A stretch of 16,357 bases of DNA from an uncultured Oscillospiraceae bacterium (lineage in GTDB: Bacteria; Bacillota; Clostridia; Oscillospirales; Oscillospiraceae), in the NCBI GenBank assembly GCA_947628265.1, contig CANQZF010000013.1, positions 1 through 16,357 on the forward strand, written 5' to 3'. Below, piece by piece: positions 6,219 through 13,369 of this stretch. A program made the translations under genes and the position numbers. A model generated the notes under the pieces. It was not told where the DNA came from, searched no databases, and worked only from the letters and a program-made list of their open reading frames with translations. Numbering within the stretch: the stretch's first letter is position 1; each line of letters starts with the position of its first letter.

Positions 6219-7604
6219 TTATTTGGAGGCGTACACGGCCTTCATGGCCTTGTAGGTCATGTAGCAGTCGTGCTTTGCCACGATCTCGTAGGGGGAGTGC
6301 ATACTGAGCACGGGGACCCCGGCGTCCACGGTGTCGATGTTGCGGTTGCCCATGTAGCAGGCCACGGTACCGCCGCCGCCCTCGTCCACACGCCCGAGCT
6401 CCGCGTACTGCCAGACGACGCCGTTCTCGGCGAAGATGCGGCGGATCTTGCCCATGACCTCGGCGCTGGCGTCGTTGGAGCCGGACTTGCCGCCCCGCCC
6501 CGTGAACTTGGCGATGCCCACGCCGTAGTTGAGCTTGGAGTTGTTGCGGTATTCGCTGACCTCCGGCCAGGTGGGGTCGAAGGCGTTGGTCACATCGGCG
6601 GAGACGCAGAAGGATTTTTCAAAGCAATGCTCTAATTTCACGCCCTGCTTGTCGCAAAGGTCGCCCATGAAGCACTCGAAGGCCTCGGAGATCATGCCGG
6701 AGACGCCCACGGAGCCGATCTCATCCTTGTCCGCCAGGATGCAGACGGCGGTCTTCTCGGGGGCCTCCGTCTCGTAGATGGCCTGGAGCTCGGCGAAGGC
6801 GCAGACCCGGTCGTCGTGGCCGTAGCCGGCGATGAGGGAGCGGTCCAGACCCGCCTCCCGCACGGGGTAGGCCGGGACGGCCTCAATCTCGGCGGAGAGG
6901 AAGTCCTCCTCGGTGATGCCGTACTTTTCGTTTAAAATTTTCATAACGTTGAGCTTCACCCGGTCCGCGCCGGTGTCGTCCCGCACCGGGAGGGAGCCCA
7001 GGATGATGTTGAGCTTCTCGCCGGGGATGGCTTTCGCCAGCGGCTGCTCGGACTGCTTGGCCGCCAGGTGCGGCAGGAGGTCGGAGATATAGAGGATGGG
7101 GTCGGCGGGGTCGGCGCCTATGTTGACGGTGACGTTCTCCCCGGTCTTCAGAGCCACCACGCCGTGGAGCTCCAGGGGGATGGTCACCCACTGGTACTTG
7201 CGGATGCCGCCGTAGTAGTGGGTCTTGAAGTAAGCAAGCTCGTTTTGCTCATAGAGGGGAATTTGCTTTAAGTCCAGGCGCGGGGAGTCGATGTGGGCGG
7301 CGCAGATGTTGGCGCCCTCCGCCATGCTCTCTTTTCCCACCACCGCCAGAAGCAGCAGCTTGCCCCGGACGGACCTAAAAACCTTGTCCCCGGCCTTTAT
7401 GGGGGCGGAGCGGTCAAATTCGTGGAAGCCGTACTTTTCGGCCAGCGCCACGGCCTCGGAAACCGCGAGGCGCTCGGTCTTGGCCTTCTGGAGATAGTCC
7501 ATGTACTTTTGGCAGTAGTCCTCCGACAGCTTCAGCTCCTCCTCGCCCATCAGGTCGTGGACGTGCTTCTGCTTATAAAAAAGTTCATCGCGCGGGTCAG
7601 ACAT
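6219..7604 (-). CDS. M18 family zinc aminopeptidase
   Basis: A 461-aa cytosolic metallo-aminopeptidase of the M18 (aspartyl aminopeptidase / aminopeptidase I) family, which removes N-terminal residues from peptides and normally forms a dodecamer. Metal and catalytic motifs are in order: AAHIDSPRLDLK (His104), GYGHDDRVCAF (Asp264), ADKDEIGS (Asp294/Glu295), SADVTNAFDP (Asp337) and SMHSPYEIVAKHD (His436). Length matches clostridial members (about 460 aa). The ATG at 7604 has AGGAGG 10 bases upstream (7620 to 7615), lying inside the last coaE codons; the gene overlaps coaE by 8 bases. A hairpin follows the stop. The preferred residue cannot be read from the sequence, so I give no gene symbol. 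Confidence 0.94.
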   Translation of the reverse strand: MSDPRDELFYKQKHVHDLMGEEELKLSEDYCQKYMDYLQKAKTERLAVSEAVALAEKYGFHEFDRSAPIKAGDKVFRSVRGKLLLLAVVGKESMAEGANICAAHIDSPRLDLKQIPLYEQNELAYFKTHYYGGIRKYQWVTIPLELHGVVALKTGENVTVNIGADPADPILYISDLLPHLAAKQSEQPLAKAIPGEKLNIILGSLPVRDDTGADRVKLNVMKILNEKYGITEEDFLSAEIEAVPAYPVREAGLDRSLIAGYGHDDRVCAFAELQAIYETEAPEKTAVCILADKDEIGSVGVSGMISEAFECFMGDLCDKQGVKLEHCFEKSFCVSADVTNAFDPTWPEVSEYRNNSKLNYGVGIAKFTGRGGKSGSNDASAEVMGKIRRIFAENGVVWQYAELGRVDEGGGGTVACYMGNRNIDTVDAGVPVLSMHSPYEIVAKHDCYMTYKAMKAVYASK

Positions 7605-8193
7605 ATTCTATATACCTCCTGAAAAATTCCTGACAGTACCGGAAAAACTCCCGGCTGTCGGAAAAATTGTTGACAAGCCTGTGGGCGCAGCGCTTTTCGA
7701 AATATTCGTCCGGCTTCTGGGCGTTGACCCGGGCCTCGGCGTAGTTCTCGTCAATGCCGTCCCGAAGCATGATCCGCCGGACGCGGGTCTCTCTCGGGGC
7801 GGTGACGAACACCGTGTCGTCGCAAAAGCCGGAGATGCCGCTTTCGAAAAGGGAGATGGCGTCGATGGCCGCCAGAGCCGCGCCGCTCTCCCGGGCCCGC
7901 TCCAGCCGCCCGTAGAGCTCGGCTGCCACCCGGGAGTGGGTGATACGGTTCAGGGCCTGAAGCTCCCCGGGACTCTTGAAAACGACGGCGGCCAGGGCGC
8001 GGCGGTCAAGCCGCCCGTCCCGGACCGTTCCGGGGAAGCGCTGTCCGATGGCGTCCAGAAGCTCCTCCGACGTCTCCAAAAGCTCCCCGTACACGCGGTC
8101 GCAGTCGAAGACTACGCCGCCCAAAGACTCGATGGCCCGGAGGGCCGTGGTCTTTCCCGCCCCCGTGGGGCCGGTTATGCCGATGACCTTCAT
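7597..8193 (-). CDS. coaE: Dephospho-CoA kinase
   Basis: A 198-aa cytosolic kinase that adds the 3'-phosphate to dephospho-CoA, the last step of coenzyme A synthesis. The Walker A loop is GPTGAGKTT (8-16), followed by VFDCDRVYGELL (Asp30/Asp32), the usual CoaE block that binds substrate and magnesium. Downstream, FVTAPRETRVRRIMLRDG is the lid-region pattern with arginines expected in this family. Length is normal (about 200). The start overlaps the stop of the threonylcarbamoyl-AMP synthase gene as ATGA (8190-8193), and the 3' end overlaps the aminopeptidase start, so it is embedded in an operon and probably translationally coupled. It has no promoter of its own that I can see. Confidence 0.95.
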   Translation of the reverse strand: MKVIGITGPTGAGKTTALRAIESLGGVVFDCDRVYGELLETSEELLDAIGQRFPGTVRDGRLDRRALAAVVFKSPGELQALNRITHSRVAAELYGRLERARESGAALAAIDAISLFESGISGFCDDTVFVTAPRETRVRRIMLRDGIDENYAEARVNAQKPDEYFEKRCAHRLVNNFSDSREFFRYCQEFFRRYIEYV

Positions 8194-8816
8194 TCTACCA
8201 CCGCCCCCAGCGCGTTTTCAATAGCTTCCTTGGATAAAGCGCCCAAACGCACAATTTTCGCAATGTTCCCGGTGAGGTCCACCACCGTGGAGGGCACCCC
8301 TCCCGGACAGGCTCCGCCGTCGAGGACGGCGTCCACGCGGCCCCGGAAGATGGCGTACGCCTCCGCGCCGCTGACGGCCGCCGGCTCCCCGGAGATATTG
8401 GCGCTGGTGCCCGTCAGGGGAAAGCCGCACAGCTTTAAAAGCTCCAAGGTCACCGGGTCGTCGGGCACGCGGATGCCCACGCCCTCGCCCCCGGCGGTGA
8501 TCGCGTCGGGGACACACCCCCGGCGGGGCAAAATCACCGTCAGCGGCCCGGGCCAGAAGGCGGCGAACCTCCTGGCGGCGGCGTTTACACGGCAAAAGCG
8601 CTCCGCGTCCTCTAAGCCTCTCACGAAGAGGCTGACGGGCTTTGTCTCCGGGCGGCCCTTGGCGGCGAAGATTTTACGGATCGCCTCCGGCTCCAGGCCG
8701 TTTGCCGCGAGACCGTACACCGTCTCCGTGGGGACGGCGGCGACGCCGTTTCTTTTCAGTATGTCCGCGCACAGTTCGATTTTTTCAGGGCCCAAAAGCA
8801 GCGTCTCCACGGTCAT
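8190..8816 (-). CDS. tsaC: L-threonylcarbamoyladenylate synthase (YrdC/Sua5 domain)
   Basis: A 208-aa enzyme that makes threonylcarbamoyl-AMP from threonine, bicarbonate and ATP, the first step of the universal t6A modification at position 37 of ANN-decoding tRNAs. YrdC signatures are present: PTETVYGL (29-36), KGRP (53-56), WPGPLT (88-93) and TSANISG (137-143). It holds the catalytic YrdC domain only and lacks the extra C-terminal Sua5 domain found in proteins of about 340 aa, so TsaC is the better name. It overlaps prfA by 4 bases (ATGA, 8813-8816) and coaE by 4 bases, with a purine-rich ribosome binding site inside the prfA tail. A position after prfA is common in bacteria, though prmC usually lies between them. 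The partner genes tsaB, tsaD and tsaE are not in this window. Confidence 0.93.
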   Translation of the reverse strand: MTVETLLLGPEKIELCADILKRNGVAAVPTETVYGLAANGLEPEAIRKIFAAKGRPETKPVSLFVRGLEDAERFCRVNAAARRFAAFWPGPLTVILPRRGCVPDAITAGGEGVGIRVPDDPVTLELLKLCGFPLTGTSANISGEPAAVSGAEAYAIFRGRVDAVLDGGACPGGVPSTVVDLTGNIAKIVRLGALSKEAIENALGAVVE

Positions 8817-9871
8817 TCCTCCCCCCGGAGCTTCTCCGCCTGGTCGGCGGTGATGAGCGCGTCGATGAGCTCATCGAGGGCCCCGTTCATGATCTGGTCG
8901 ATCTTGTAGAGGGTCAGGCCGATCCGGTGGTCCGTCACCCGGCCCTGGGGGAAGTTGTAGGTGCGGATGCGCTCGGACCTGTCCCCGGAGCCCACCTGGC
9001 TCTTTCGCTCGGCCGCCACGGCGGCGTCCCGGCGGCGTCTCTCCGCTTCGGCAAGGCGGGAGGCCAGGATCTTCATGGCCCGGTCCTTATTTTTGTATTG
9101 GCTGCGCTCGTCCTGGCACTCCACCACCGTCCCGGTGGGGAGGTGGGTGATGCGGATGGCGGACTCGGTCTTGTTGACCTTCTGGCCCCCCGCGCCGGTG
9201 GAGCGGAAGGTGTCGATTTGCAGGTCCCTGGGGTCTATCTGGAACTCCACCTCCTCCATCTCCGGCAGCACCGCCACGGTGGCGGCGCTGGTCTGGATGC
9301 GGCCCGAGGACTCGGTGACGGGGACCCGCTGGACCCGATGGACGCCGGACTCGAATTTGAGGCGCGAATACGCCCCCTCGCCGTCGATGATAAGGCTCAT
9401 CTCCTTGACGCCGCCAAGCTCCGTGTCGTTGAGGTAGGCGATCTCCACCCGCCAGCCCCGGGCTTCGGCGTACATGGCGTACATGCGGTATAGGTCGGCG
9501 GCGAAAAGGGCGGACTCCTCTCCGCCCACGCCGGCGCGTATCTCCATGATGACGCCCCGCCCGTCGTTGGGGTCCCGGGGCAGTAAGAGGAGCTTCAGCT
9601 CCCGCTCGCTCTCCTCCAGTCCTAAACGGGCCGCGTCCAGCTCCTCCCGGGCCATCTCCCCCAGCTCCGGGTCGGAGAGGAGCGCCTTCGCCTCCTCCAC
9701 GCTCTCCCCGTAGCCCCTCCAGCGCCGGTAGCAGGAGACCAGGGGCTCCAGCTCCTTCACATCCCGTGCAAGGCGCGCGTAGAGGGCGGGGTCGGAGTAG
9801 ACCTCCGGCGTCTCCAGCCGGGCGCGGGTGTCGTCATACTTTTTTTCGATTTCGGAAAGCTTTTCAAACAT
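8813..9871 (-). CDS. prfA: Peptide chain release factor 1
   Basis: A 352-aa class I release factor that recognises UAA and UAG in the ribosomal A site and triggers peptide release. The stop-codon recognition loop is RVPVTESSGRIQTS (182-195, P-V-T at 184-186), and the catalytic GGQ is at 228-230 within STGAGGQKVNKTES. The P-V-T tripeptide, not SPF, marks it as RF1 and not RF2. Length is close to normal (about 355-360). One oddity is Gln193 where the well-known RF1 proteins have His in GRIHTS; the following Thr194 is kept. GGAGGA lies 9 bases before the ATG. It follows the DUF6056 gene by 25 bases with no terminator between, and overlaps the next gene by 4 bases. The methyltransferase gene prmC, which modifies the GGQ glutamine, is not adjacent. 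Confidence 0.97.
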   Translation of the reverse strand: MFEKLSEIEKKYDDTRARLETPEVYSDPALYARLARDVKELEPLVSCYRRWRGYGESVEEAKALLSDPELGEMAREELDAARLGLEESERELKLLLLPRDPNDGRGVIMEIRAGVGGEESALFAADLYRMYAMYAEARGWRVEIAYLNDTELGGVKEMSLIIDGEGAYSRLKFESGVHRVQRVPVTESSGRIQTSAATVAVLPEMEEVEFQIDPRDLQIDTFRSTGAGGQKVNKTESAIRITHLPTGTVVECQDERSQYKNKDRAMKILASRLAEAERRRRDAAVAAERKSQVGSGDRSERIRTYNFPQGRVTDHRIGLTLYKIDQIMNGALDELIDALITADQAEKLRGEE

Positions 9872-9896
9872 CCAGTCATTTCCTCCGGTCGGGCGG

Positions 9897-10181
9897 TCAG
9901 TATCCTATGACCGTGTCGGCCCCGTAGTAGTCGGCGATGTGCAAATTGGGCCAGGTGTCGGTTTGCTCCGTATTGAGGTCCAGAAGCCCCCAGTAGGCGC
10001 TGTAGGGCGTGGAGGCGTGTATGACGGGGAGCCGCAGGTCCCGCTCGCCGGCCTCCAGGGCGGCGTAGATGGCGGTCTCCCGCATTTTGAAATCCACGTG
10101 GCTTTGCCAGATGCTGTAGGTGCCGGATATGAGCGACAGGGCGAACGCCACCGTCAGCACGGAGAGCGATACGCTCTTCAC
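9897..10181 (-). CDS. C-terminal part of a DUF6056 membrane protein, in a shifted frame
   Basis: This reading frame encodes one membrane helix (about residues 5-22, SLSVLTVAFALSLISGTY) followed by a soluble, presumably extracytoplasmic tail ending YWGLLDLNTEQ, TWPNLHIADYYGADTVIGY. In DUF6056-type proteins that I recall, a last helix and a tail with a similar GL-x-D-L and (W)-x-N-x-x-x-A-x-YYG ending are on the same chain as the upstream ten or so helices. Here they lie in the -1 frame relative to the upstream gene. A GTG at 10181 overlaps the upstream TGA (GTGA, 10181 to 10178) and would give a 94-aa product by coupled translation, but no good ribosome binding site precedes it. Either this is the tail of a frameshifted gene (or of a sequence error in the G/C run at 10192-10203), or a true split gene. 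Confidence 0.65.
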   Translation of the reverse strand: MKSVSLSVLTVAFALSLISGTYSIWQSHVDFKMRETAIYAALEAGERDLRLPVIHASTPYSAYWGLLDLNTEQTDTWPNLHIADYYGADTVIGY

Positions 10182-11221
10182 GGCCCCGCCCGCCCCCGGG
10201 GGCTCATCCCCGCCAACAGCACCGCCACGGCCAGGATAAGGAGCGTCACCGTGGCGCTGGCGCACCGGTCGGGGTAGTACCCGGCGAAGGTCAGCATATA
10301 GTTGCCGCCCACCGCCCCCAGCGCGAGGACGGCTGAGAGGGCGACGCGCTTTCCCGGGACCTTCCAAAAGAGGGCCAGTACCGCGATGACCGCCCAGAGG
10401 ATGAGCAGCGTCCGGCCGTACCGGGCCAGCATCTCGGTGGCCCCGGCGAAATTTTCCAAAAGCACGTCCAGGGTCATCTTGGACTGCTTGGCCTTCATCT
10501 CCGCCGGCATACACATGAGGGCGATATACCCCGCGCCCCCCAGGCAAAGGGGGATGAGGAGCCAGCTCTTCAGCGTTTTTTTATCGAAGATCCGGGAGAG
10601 GAGCAGGAGCGCCGCCGCGATAAAGAGGCCCACGAAGCTCATGACCTCGATATACATCCCGAAAAGGAAGGCCCCCGCGCAAAAAAGAACCCTCTGCCAC
10701 GGGCGGCGGACAAGCTCCTTTCCGTACATAAACCTGTAGACATAGGGGCAAACAAAAAGCATCCCGAAGGCGAGACCCCAGAGATAATTCACCGATCCCA
10801 GCTGCCAGAGGGCCACCTGGCCGAACACCGGCATCCAGTACCACAGCGCCATGAAGATCCCGGCGGCCATGAAGATGTTCCGCTTCGCCCCCACGGACGA
10901 TATACGCCAGAGGAGATACCACAGGAGGGTGAACATCCCGGCGTTGACAAAATTGAAGACCGCCTTGGGCCAGATCATGAAGAGCTGCCCGAAAAAGTGG
11001 CTGACCACCCGGCCATTCATGGCGTAGCTGTGGACGTACATGGACCGAAGGACGCCCTCCAGGGTCGTCACGTGGCTGCGGTCATAGAAGCTCCAGCGGT
11101 AGACGTAGTCGTCGGCCACGTAGGGCGTCAGAAAATTGAGGAGCAGCATAAAGAGGAACACCAGCCCCGCCAATATGAGGACGCCCCATTTGGAATTCAC
11201 GGCCTTGTACAGCTTTTTCAT
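10178..11221 (-). CDS. DUF6056-like polytopic membrane protein, N-terminal part
   Basis: A 347-aa integral membrane protein with about nine helices. After the first helix (13-31) comes PYVADDYVYRW, with an Asp-Asp pair (37-38) in the outer loop, then MNGRVVSHFFGQLF and FNFVNAGMF. These blocks match the DUF6056 family, whose topology resembles GT-C glycosyltransferases; the acidic pair is in the place expected for the catalytic Asp. The reading frame ends early at TGA (10180-10178), and the expected last helix and tail continue in another frame. I chose the ATG at 11221 because it is preceded by AAAGGGGG and starts with MKKLYKAVN; the frame stays open to 11512, but that would cross the promoter and the obgE start. 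It is the first gene of the operon leading to prfA. Function and sugar substrate are unknown. Confidence 0.75.
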   Translation of the reverse strand: MKKLYKAVNSKWGVLILAGLVFLFMLLLNFLTPYVADDYVYRWSFYDRSHVTTLEGVLRSMYVHSYAMNGRVVSHFFGQLFMIWPKAVFNFVNAGMFTLLWYLLWRISSVGAKRNIFMAAGIFMALWYWMPVFGQVALWQLGSVNYLWGLAFGMLFVCPYVYRFMYGKELVRRPWQRVLFCAGAFLFGMYIEVMSFVGLFIAAALLLLSRIFDKKTLKSWLLIPLCLGGAGYIALMCMPAEMKAKQSKMTLDVLLENFAGATEMLARYGRTLLILWAVIAVLALFWKVPGKRVALSAVLALGAVGGNYMLTFAGYYPDRCASATVTLLILAVAVLLAGMSPRGRAGP

Positions 11222-11251
11222 ACCGGCGTTCCCCCTTTCAAGGATAGCTTT

Positions 11252-11280
11252 ACTATAATCTTCCCGGGGGGAATTGTCAA
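11252..11280 (-). promoter_or_regulatory. Sigma-A promoter of the DUF6056-prfA-tsaC-coaE operon
   Basis: On the minus strand, a perfect TTGACA (11280 to 11275), 17 bases, then TATAGT (11257 to 11252). Transcription would start near 11245, some 24 bases before the ATG at 11221. It is the only good promoter I see before prfA, so the whole set of minus-strand genes down to the aminopeptidase probably depends on it. Confidence 0.85.
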
Positions 11281-11286
11281 TAATCC

Positions 11287-11315
11287 TTGAAAATACCTGC
11301 CTAATCTGGTAGAAT
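11287..11315 (+). promoter_or_regulatory. Sigma-A promoter of obgE
   Basis: TTGAAA (11287-11292), 17 bases, TAGAAT (11310-11315). Transcription would start near 11322, and AAAGGATG (11331-11338) serves as ribosome binding site for the ATG at 11346. Its -35 box is only 6 bases from the -35 box of the divergent promoter. Confidence 0.8.
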
Positions 11316-11345
11316 AACAACAAAACCTTCAAAGGATGAAACCAT

Positions 11346-12611
11346 ATGTTCGTAGACAAAGCGACTATTGAAATCAAGGCCGGGAAGGGCGGCAACGGGG
11401 CCGTGGCCTTCCACCGGGAGAAATACGTGGCCTCCGGGGGCCCCGACGGGGGCGACGGAGGGGACGGCGGCGACGTGGTGCTCATCCCCGACGCCAATAT
11501 GTCCACCCTCATGGATTTTCGCTACAAGCGCAAATACGCCGCCGGGAACGGCGCGGACGGGGCGGGCAAGCGCTGCTCCGGCAAGCGGGGAGAGGACCTT
11601 GTGATCCGGGTCCCCCTGGGTACCGTGGTCCGGGATAAGGCTACCGGCGCGGTGATGGCGGATATGTCCGCCGTCAGTAAATTCGTGGCGGCAAAGGGCG
11701 GCTCCGGCGGCTGGGGCAACTCCCACTTCGCCACCCCCACCCGCCAGGCCCCCCGCTTTGCCAAGGCGGGCCTCCCGGGTCAGGAGCGGGAGATCATATT
11801 GGAGCTGAAGCTCCTGGCGGACGTGGGCCTCGTGGGCTTTCCCAACGTGGGCAAATCCACCCTTCTCTCGGTGGTGTCCCGGGCGCGGCCCAGGATCGCC
11901 AACTACCACTTCACCACCCTCTTTCCGAACCTGGGCGTGGTCTACGCCGGGGAAAACCGCAGCTTCGTCATGGCCGACATCCCCGGCATCATCGAGGGGG
12001 CCAGCGAGGGCGCGGGCCTGGGCCACGACTTTTTGCGGCACATCGACCGCTGCCGCCTGATGGTCCACGTGGTGGACGTCTCCGGCAGCGAGGGCCGGGA
12101 CCCGGTGGAGGATTTTGAGACCATCAACCGGGAGCTTTTGGAATATTCCCCCGCGCTGGCCTCCCGGCCCATGCTGGTGGCCGCCAACAAGATCGATATG
12201 GCGAGGCCAGAGCAAATTGAGCGCCTGGAAAAACACGTCCGGGCCGCCGGGATGGACTTCTTCCCCATCTCCGCCGCCGCCCAGACCGGCACCCAGGAGC
12301 TGGTGCGCGCGGTGAGCTATAAGCTCTCCGCCCTGCCCCCCATCGTCACCTTTGAGCCGGAGTACGTGGAGCCGGAGGAGCCGGAGACCCTCCCCGACCC
12401 GGAGATCAACCGGGAGAACGGCGTCTGGTACGTGGACGGGGGCTTCGTGGAGCGGCTGGTGCAGAACGTGAACTTCGGGGATTACGAGTCCCGGATGTAC
12501 TTTGACCGGACCCTCCGGGAGCGGGGCGTCTTTGCGCGCCTGGAGGAGCTGGGCGTCCAGGAGGGCGACACCGTCAGCGTCTGCGGGATAGAGTTTGAGT
12601 ATAAAAAGTGA
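11346..12611 (+). CDS. obgE: Obg family GTPase ObgE/CgtA
   Basis: A 421-aa essential GTPase associated with the 50S subunit, involved in late ribosome assembly and the stringent response. The order is complete: Gly-rich Obg fold (1-158, with the GGDGGDGGDV run at 36-44 and the WGNSHFATPTRQAP signature near 123-136), G domain (about 159-330, with P-loop GFPNVGKS 164-171, DIPG 211-214, NKID 281-284 and ISAA 308-311) and C-terminal OCT domain (about 350-421, with ENGVWYVDGGFVERLVQ and DRTLRERGV). Length fits Firmicutes Obg with an OCT domain (about 425). It has its own promoter and no obvious terminator before xpaC, so some read-through into the next operon is possible. The neighbours rpmA and rplU, often upstream of obg, are absent here. 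Confidence 0.97.
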   Translation: MFVDKATIEIKAGKGGNGAVAFHREKYVASGGPDGGDGGDGGDVVLIPDANMSTLMDFRYKRKYAAGNGADGAGKRCSGKRGEDLVIRVPLGTVVRDKATGAVMADMSAVSKFVAAKGGSGGWGNSHFATPTRQAPRFAKAGLPGQEREIILELKLLADVGLVGFPNVGKSTLLSVVSRARPRIANYHFTTLFPNLGVVYAGENRSFVMADIPGIIEGASEGAGLGHDFLRHIDRCRLMVHVVDVSGSEGRDPVEDFETINRELLEYSPALASRPMLVAANKIDMARPEQIERLEKHVRAAGMDFFPISAAAQTGTQELVRAVSYKLSALPPIVTFEPEYVEPEEPETLPDPEINRENGVWYVDGGFVERLVQNVNFGDYESRMYFDRTLRERGVFARLEELGVQEGDTVSVCGIEFEYKK

Positions 12612-12631
12612 TCCGCAAAACGGGGCGTATA

Positions 12632-12660
12632 TTGACAGCTTCTCTTTAAAATGTTAAAAT
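12632..12660 (+). promoter_or_regulatory. Strong sigma-A promoter of the xpaC-telA operon
   Basis: A perfect TTGACA (12632-12637), 17 bases, TAAAAT (12655-12660), with TG three bases upstream of the -10 box (an extended -10 element at 12652-12653). Transcription would start near 12667, about 30 bases before the GTG at 12698. I see no clear operator dyad in the 86-base gap after obgE. Confidence 0.85.
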
Positions 12661-12697
12661 ATGTAGTTAATCGGAAAGAACATATGTGGAGGCAGCC

Positions 12698-13345
12698 GTG
12701 AAAAAAATTATTACGAAGCGCTCCGCCGTACCCCTCTACGGCGTGGCGGCGGTGTGGGCGGTGTGGTGTCTTCTCCTGCCCGTCTATAAGCTCTGGCACC
12801 TGGCGCTTCTGGCGGCGGTGTCTGTGGGCGCCTATTTCCTCCTTTCAAAGCTCTTCCCCGGCAAGCGGGTGGAGGTGGAGGTCCCCGAGCCCGAGCCCGA
12901 GCCCGTGACCACCGGGAACCCGGAGGCCGACGCCCTTTTGCGGGAGGGCGAGACAGCCGTCCGGGAGCTTACGCGCCTCGGGGCGTCCATCCGGGAGCCC
13001 TCAGTGAGGGCGCGGGTGGAGGAGATAACAACCCTCACCAAAAAAATTTTTGAGGACATCGTGGACGACCCCCAGGACATCCCCCAGGTCAAGCGCTTCG
13101 CCGGGTACTACCTGCCCACTACCCTAAAGCTCCTGAACGCCTATGACCGCATGAGCGGCGAGGCGTCGGGGGAAAATGTCTCCGGGACGCTCCGGCGCAT
13201 CGAGGACATCCTGGACACCACCGTGGCGGCGTACCGCAGGCAGTACGACGCCCTCTTCGCCAACGAGGCTTTGGATATTGATACGGACATAACGGTTTTG
13301 GAGTCCATGCTGAAACGCGAGGGACTCGCCGGTAAAGATTTTTAA
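12698..13345 (+). CDS. xpaC: XpaC-like membrane protein, partner of TelA
   Basis: A 215-aa protein of the XpaC family (named for 5-bromo-4-chloroindolyl phosphate hydrolysis in Bacillus), which in many Firmicutes lies directly upstream of telA. Two N-terminal helices (about 11-30 and 33-51) anchor it, followed by a Glu/Pro spacer (EVEVPEPEPEPEPV) and a helical cytoplasmic domain (about 75-215), including GYYLPTTLKLLNAYDRM, a recognisable block of the family. GTG at 12698 is preferred as the start because GGAGG (12688-12692) lies 5 bases before it and translation then begins MKKIITKRS; an in-frame GTG 12 bases earlier overlaps that ribosome binding site. It is the first gene of a four-gene operon with the promoter at 12632-12660. 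Its molecular function is not established. Confidence 0.82.
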   Translation: MKKIITKRSAVPLYGVAAVWAVWCLLLPVYKLWHLALLAAVSVGAYFLLSKLFPGKRVEVEVPEPEPEPVTTGNPEADALLREGETAVRELTRLGASIREPSVRARVEEITTLTKKIFEDIVDDPQDIPQVKRFAGYYLPTTLKLLNAYDRMSGEASGENVSGTLRRIEDILDTTVAAYRRQYDALFANEALDIDTDITVLESMLKREGLAGKDF

Positions 13346-13369
13346 TTTGTAAAGAAAGGATGATCCACC

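Noticed and set aside
5497..6255. Plus-strand open frame antisense to tepA
   Set aside because: Shadow frame rich in Gly, His and Asp, without ribosome binding site; the opposite strand carries TepA motifs.
10181..10210. Programmed -1 frameshift signal in the DUF6056 gene
   Set aside because: No slippery heptamer of the X XXY YYZ type in the 30 bases before the stop, and the only strong structure lies before and not after the shift point; an indel or split gene is simpler.
11222..11512. Upstream extension of the DUF6056 protein to 11512
   Set aside because: It would cross both promoters and overlap the obgE start; the added residues are Pro-rich and unlike the family.
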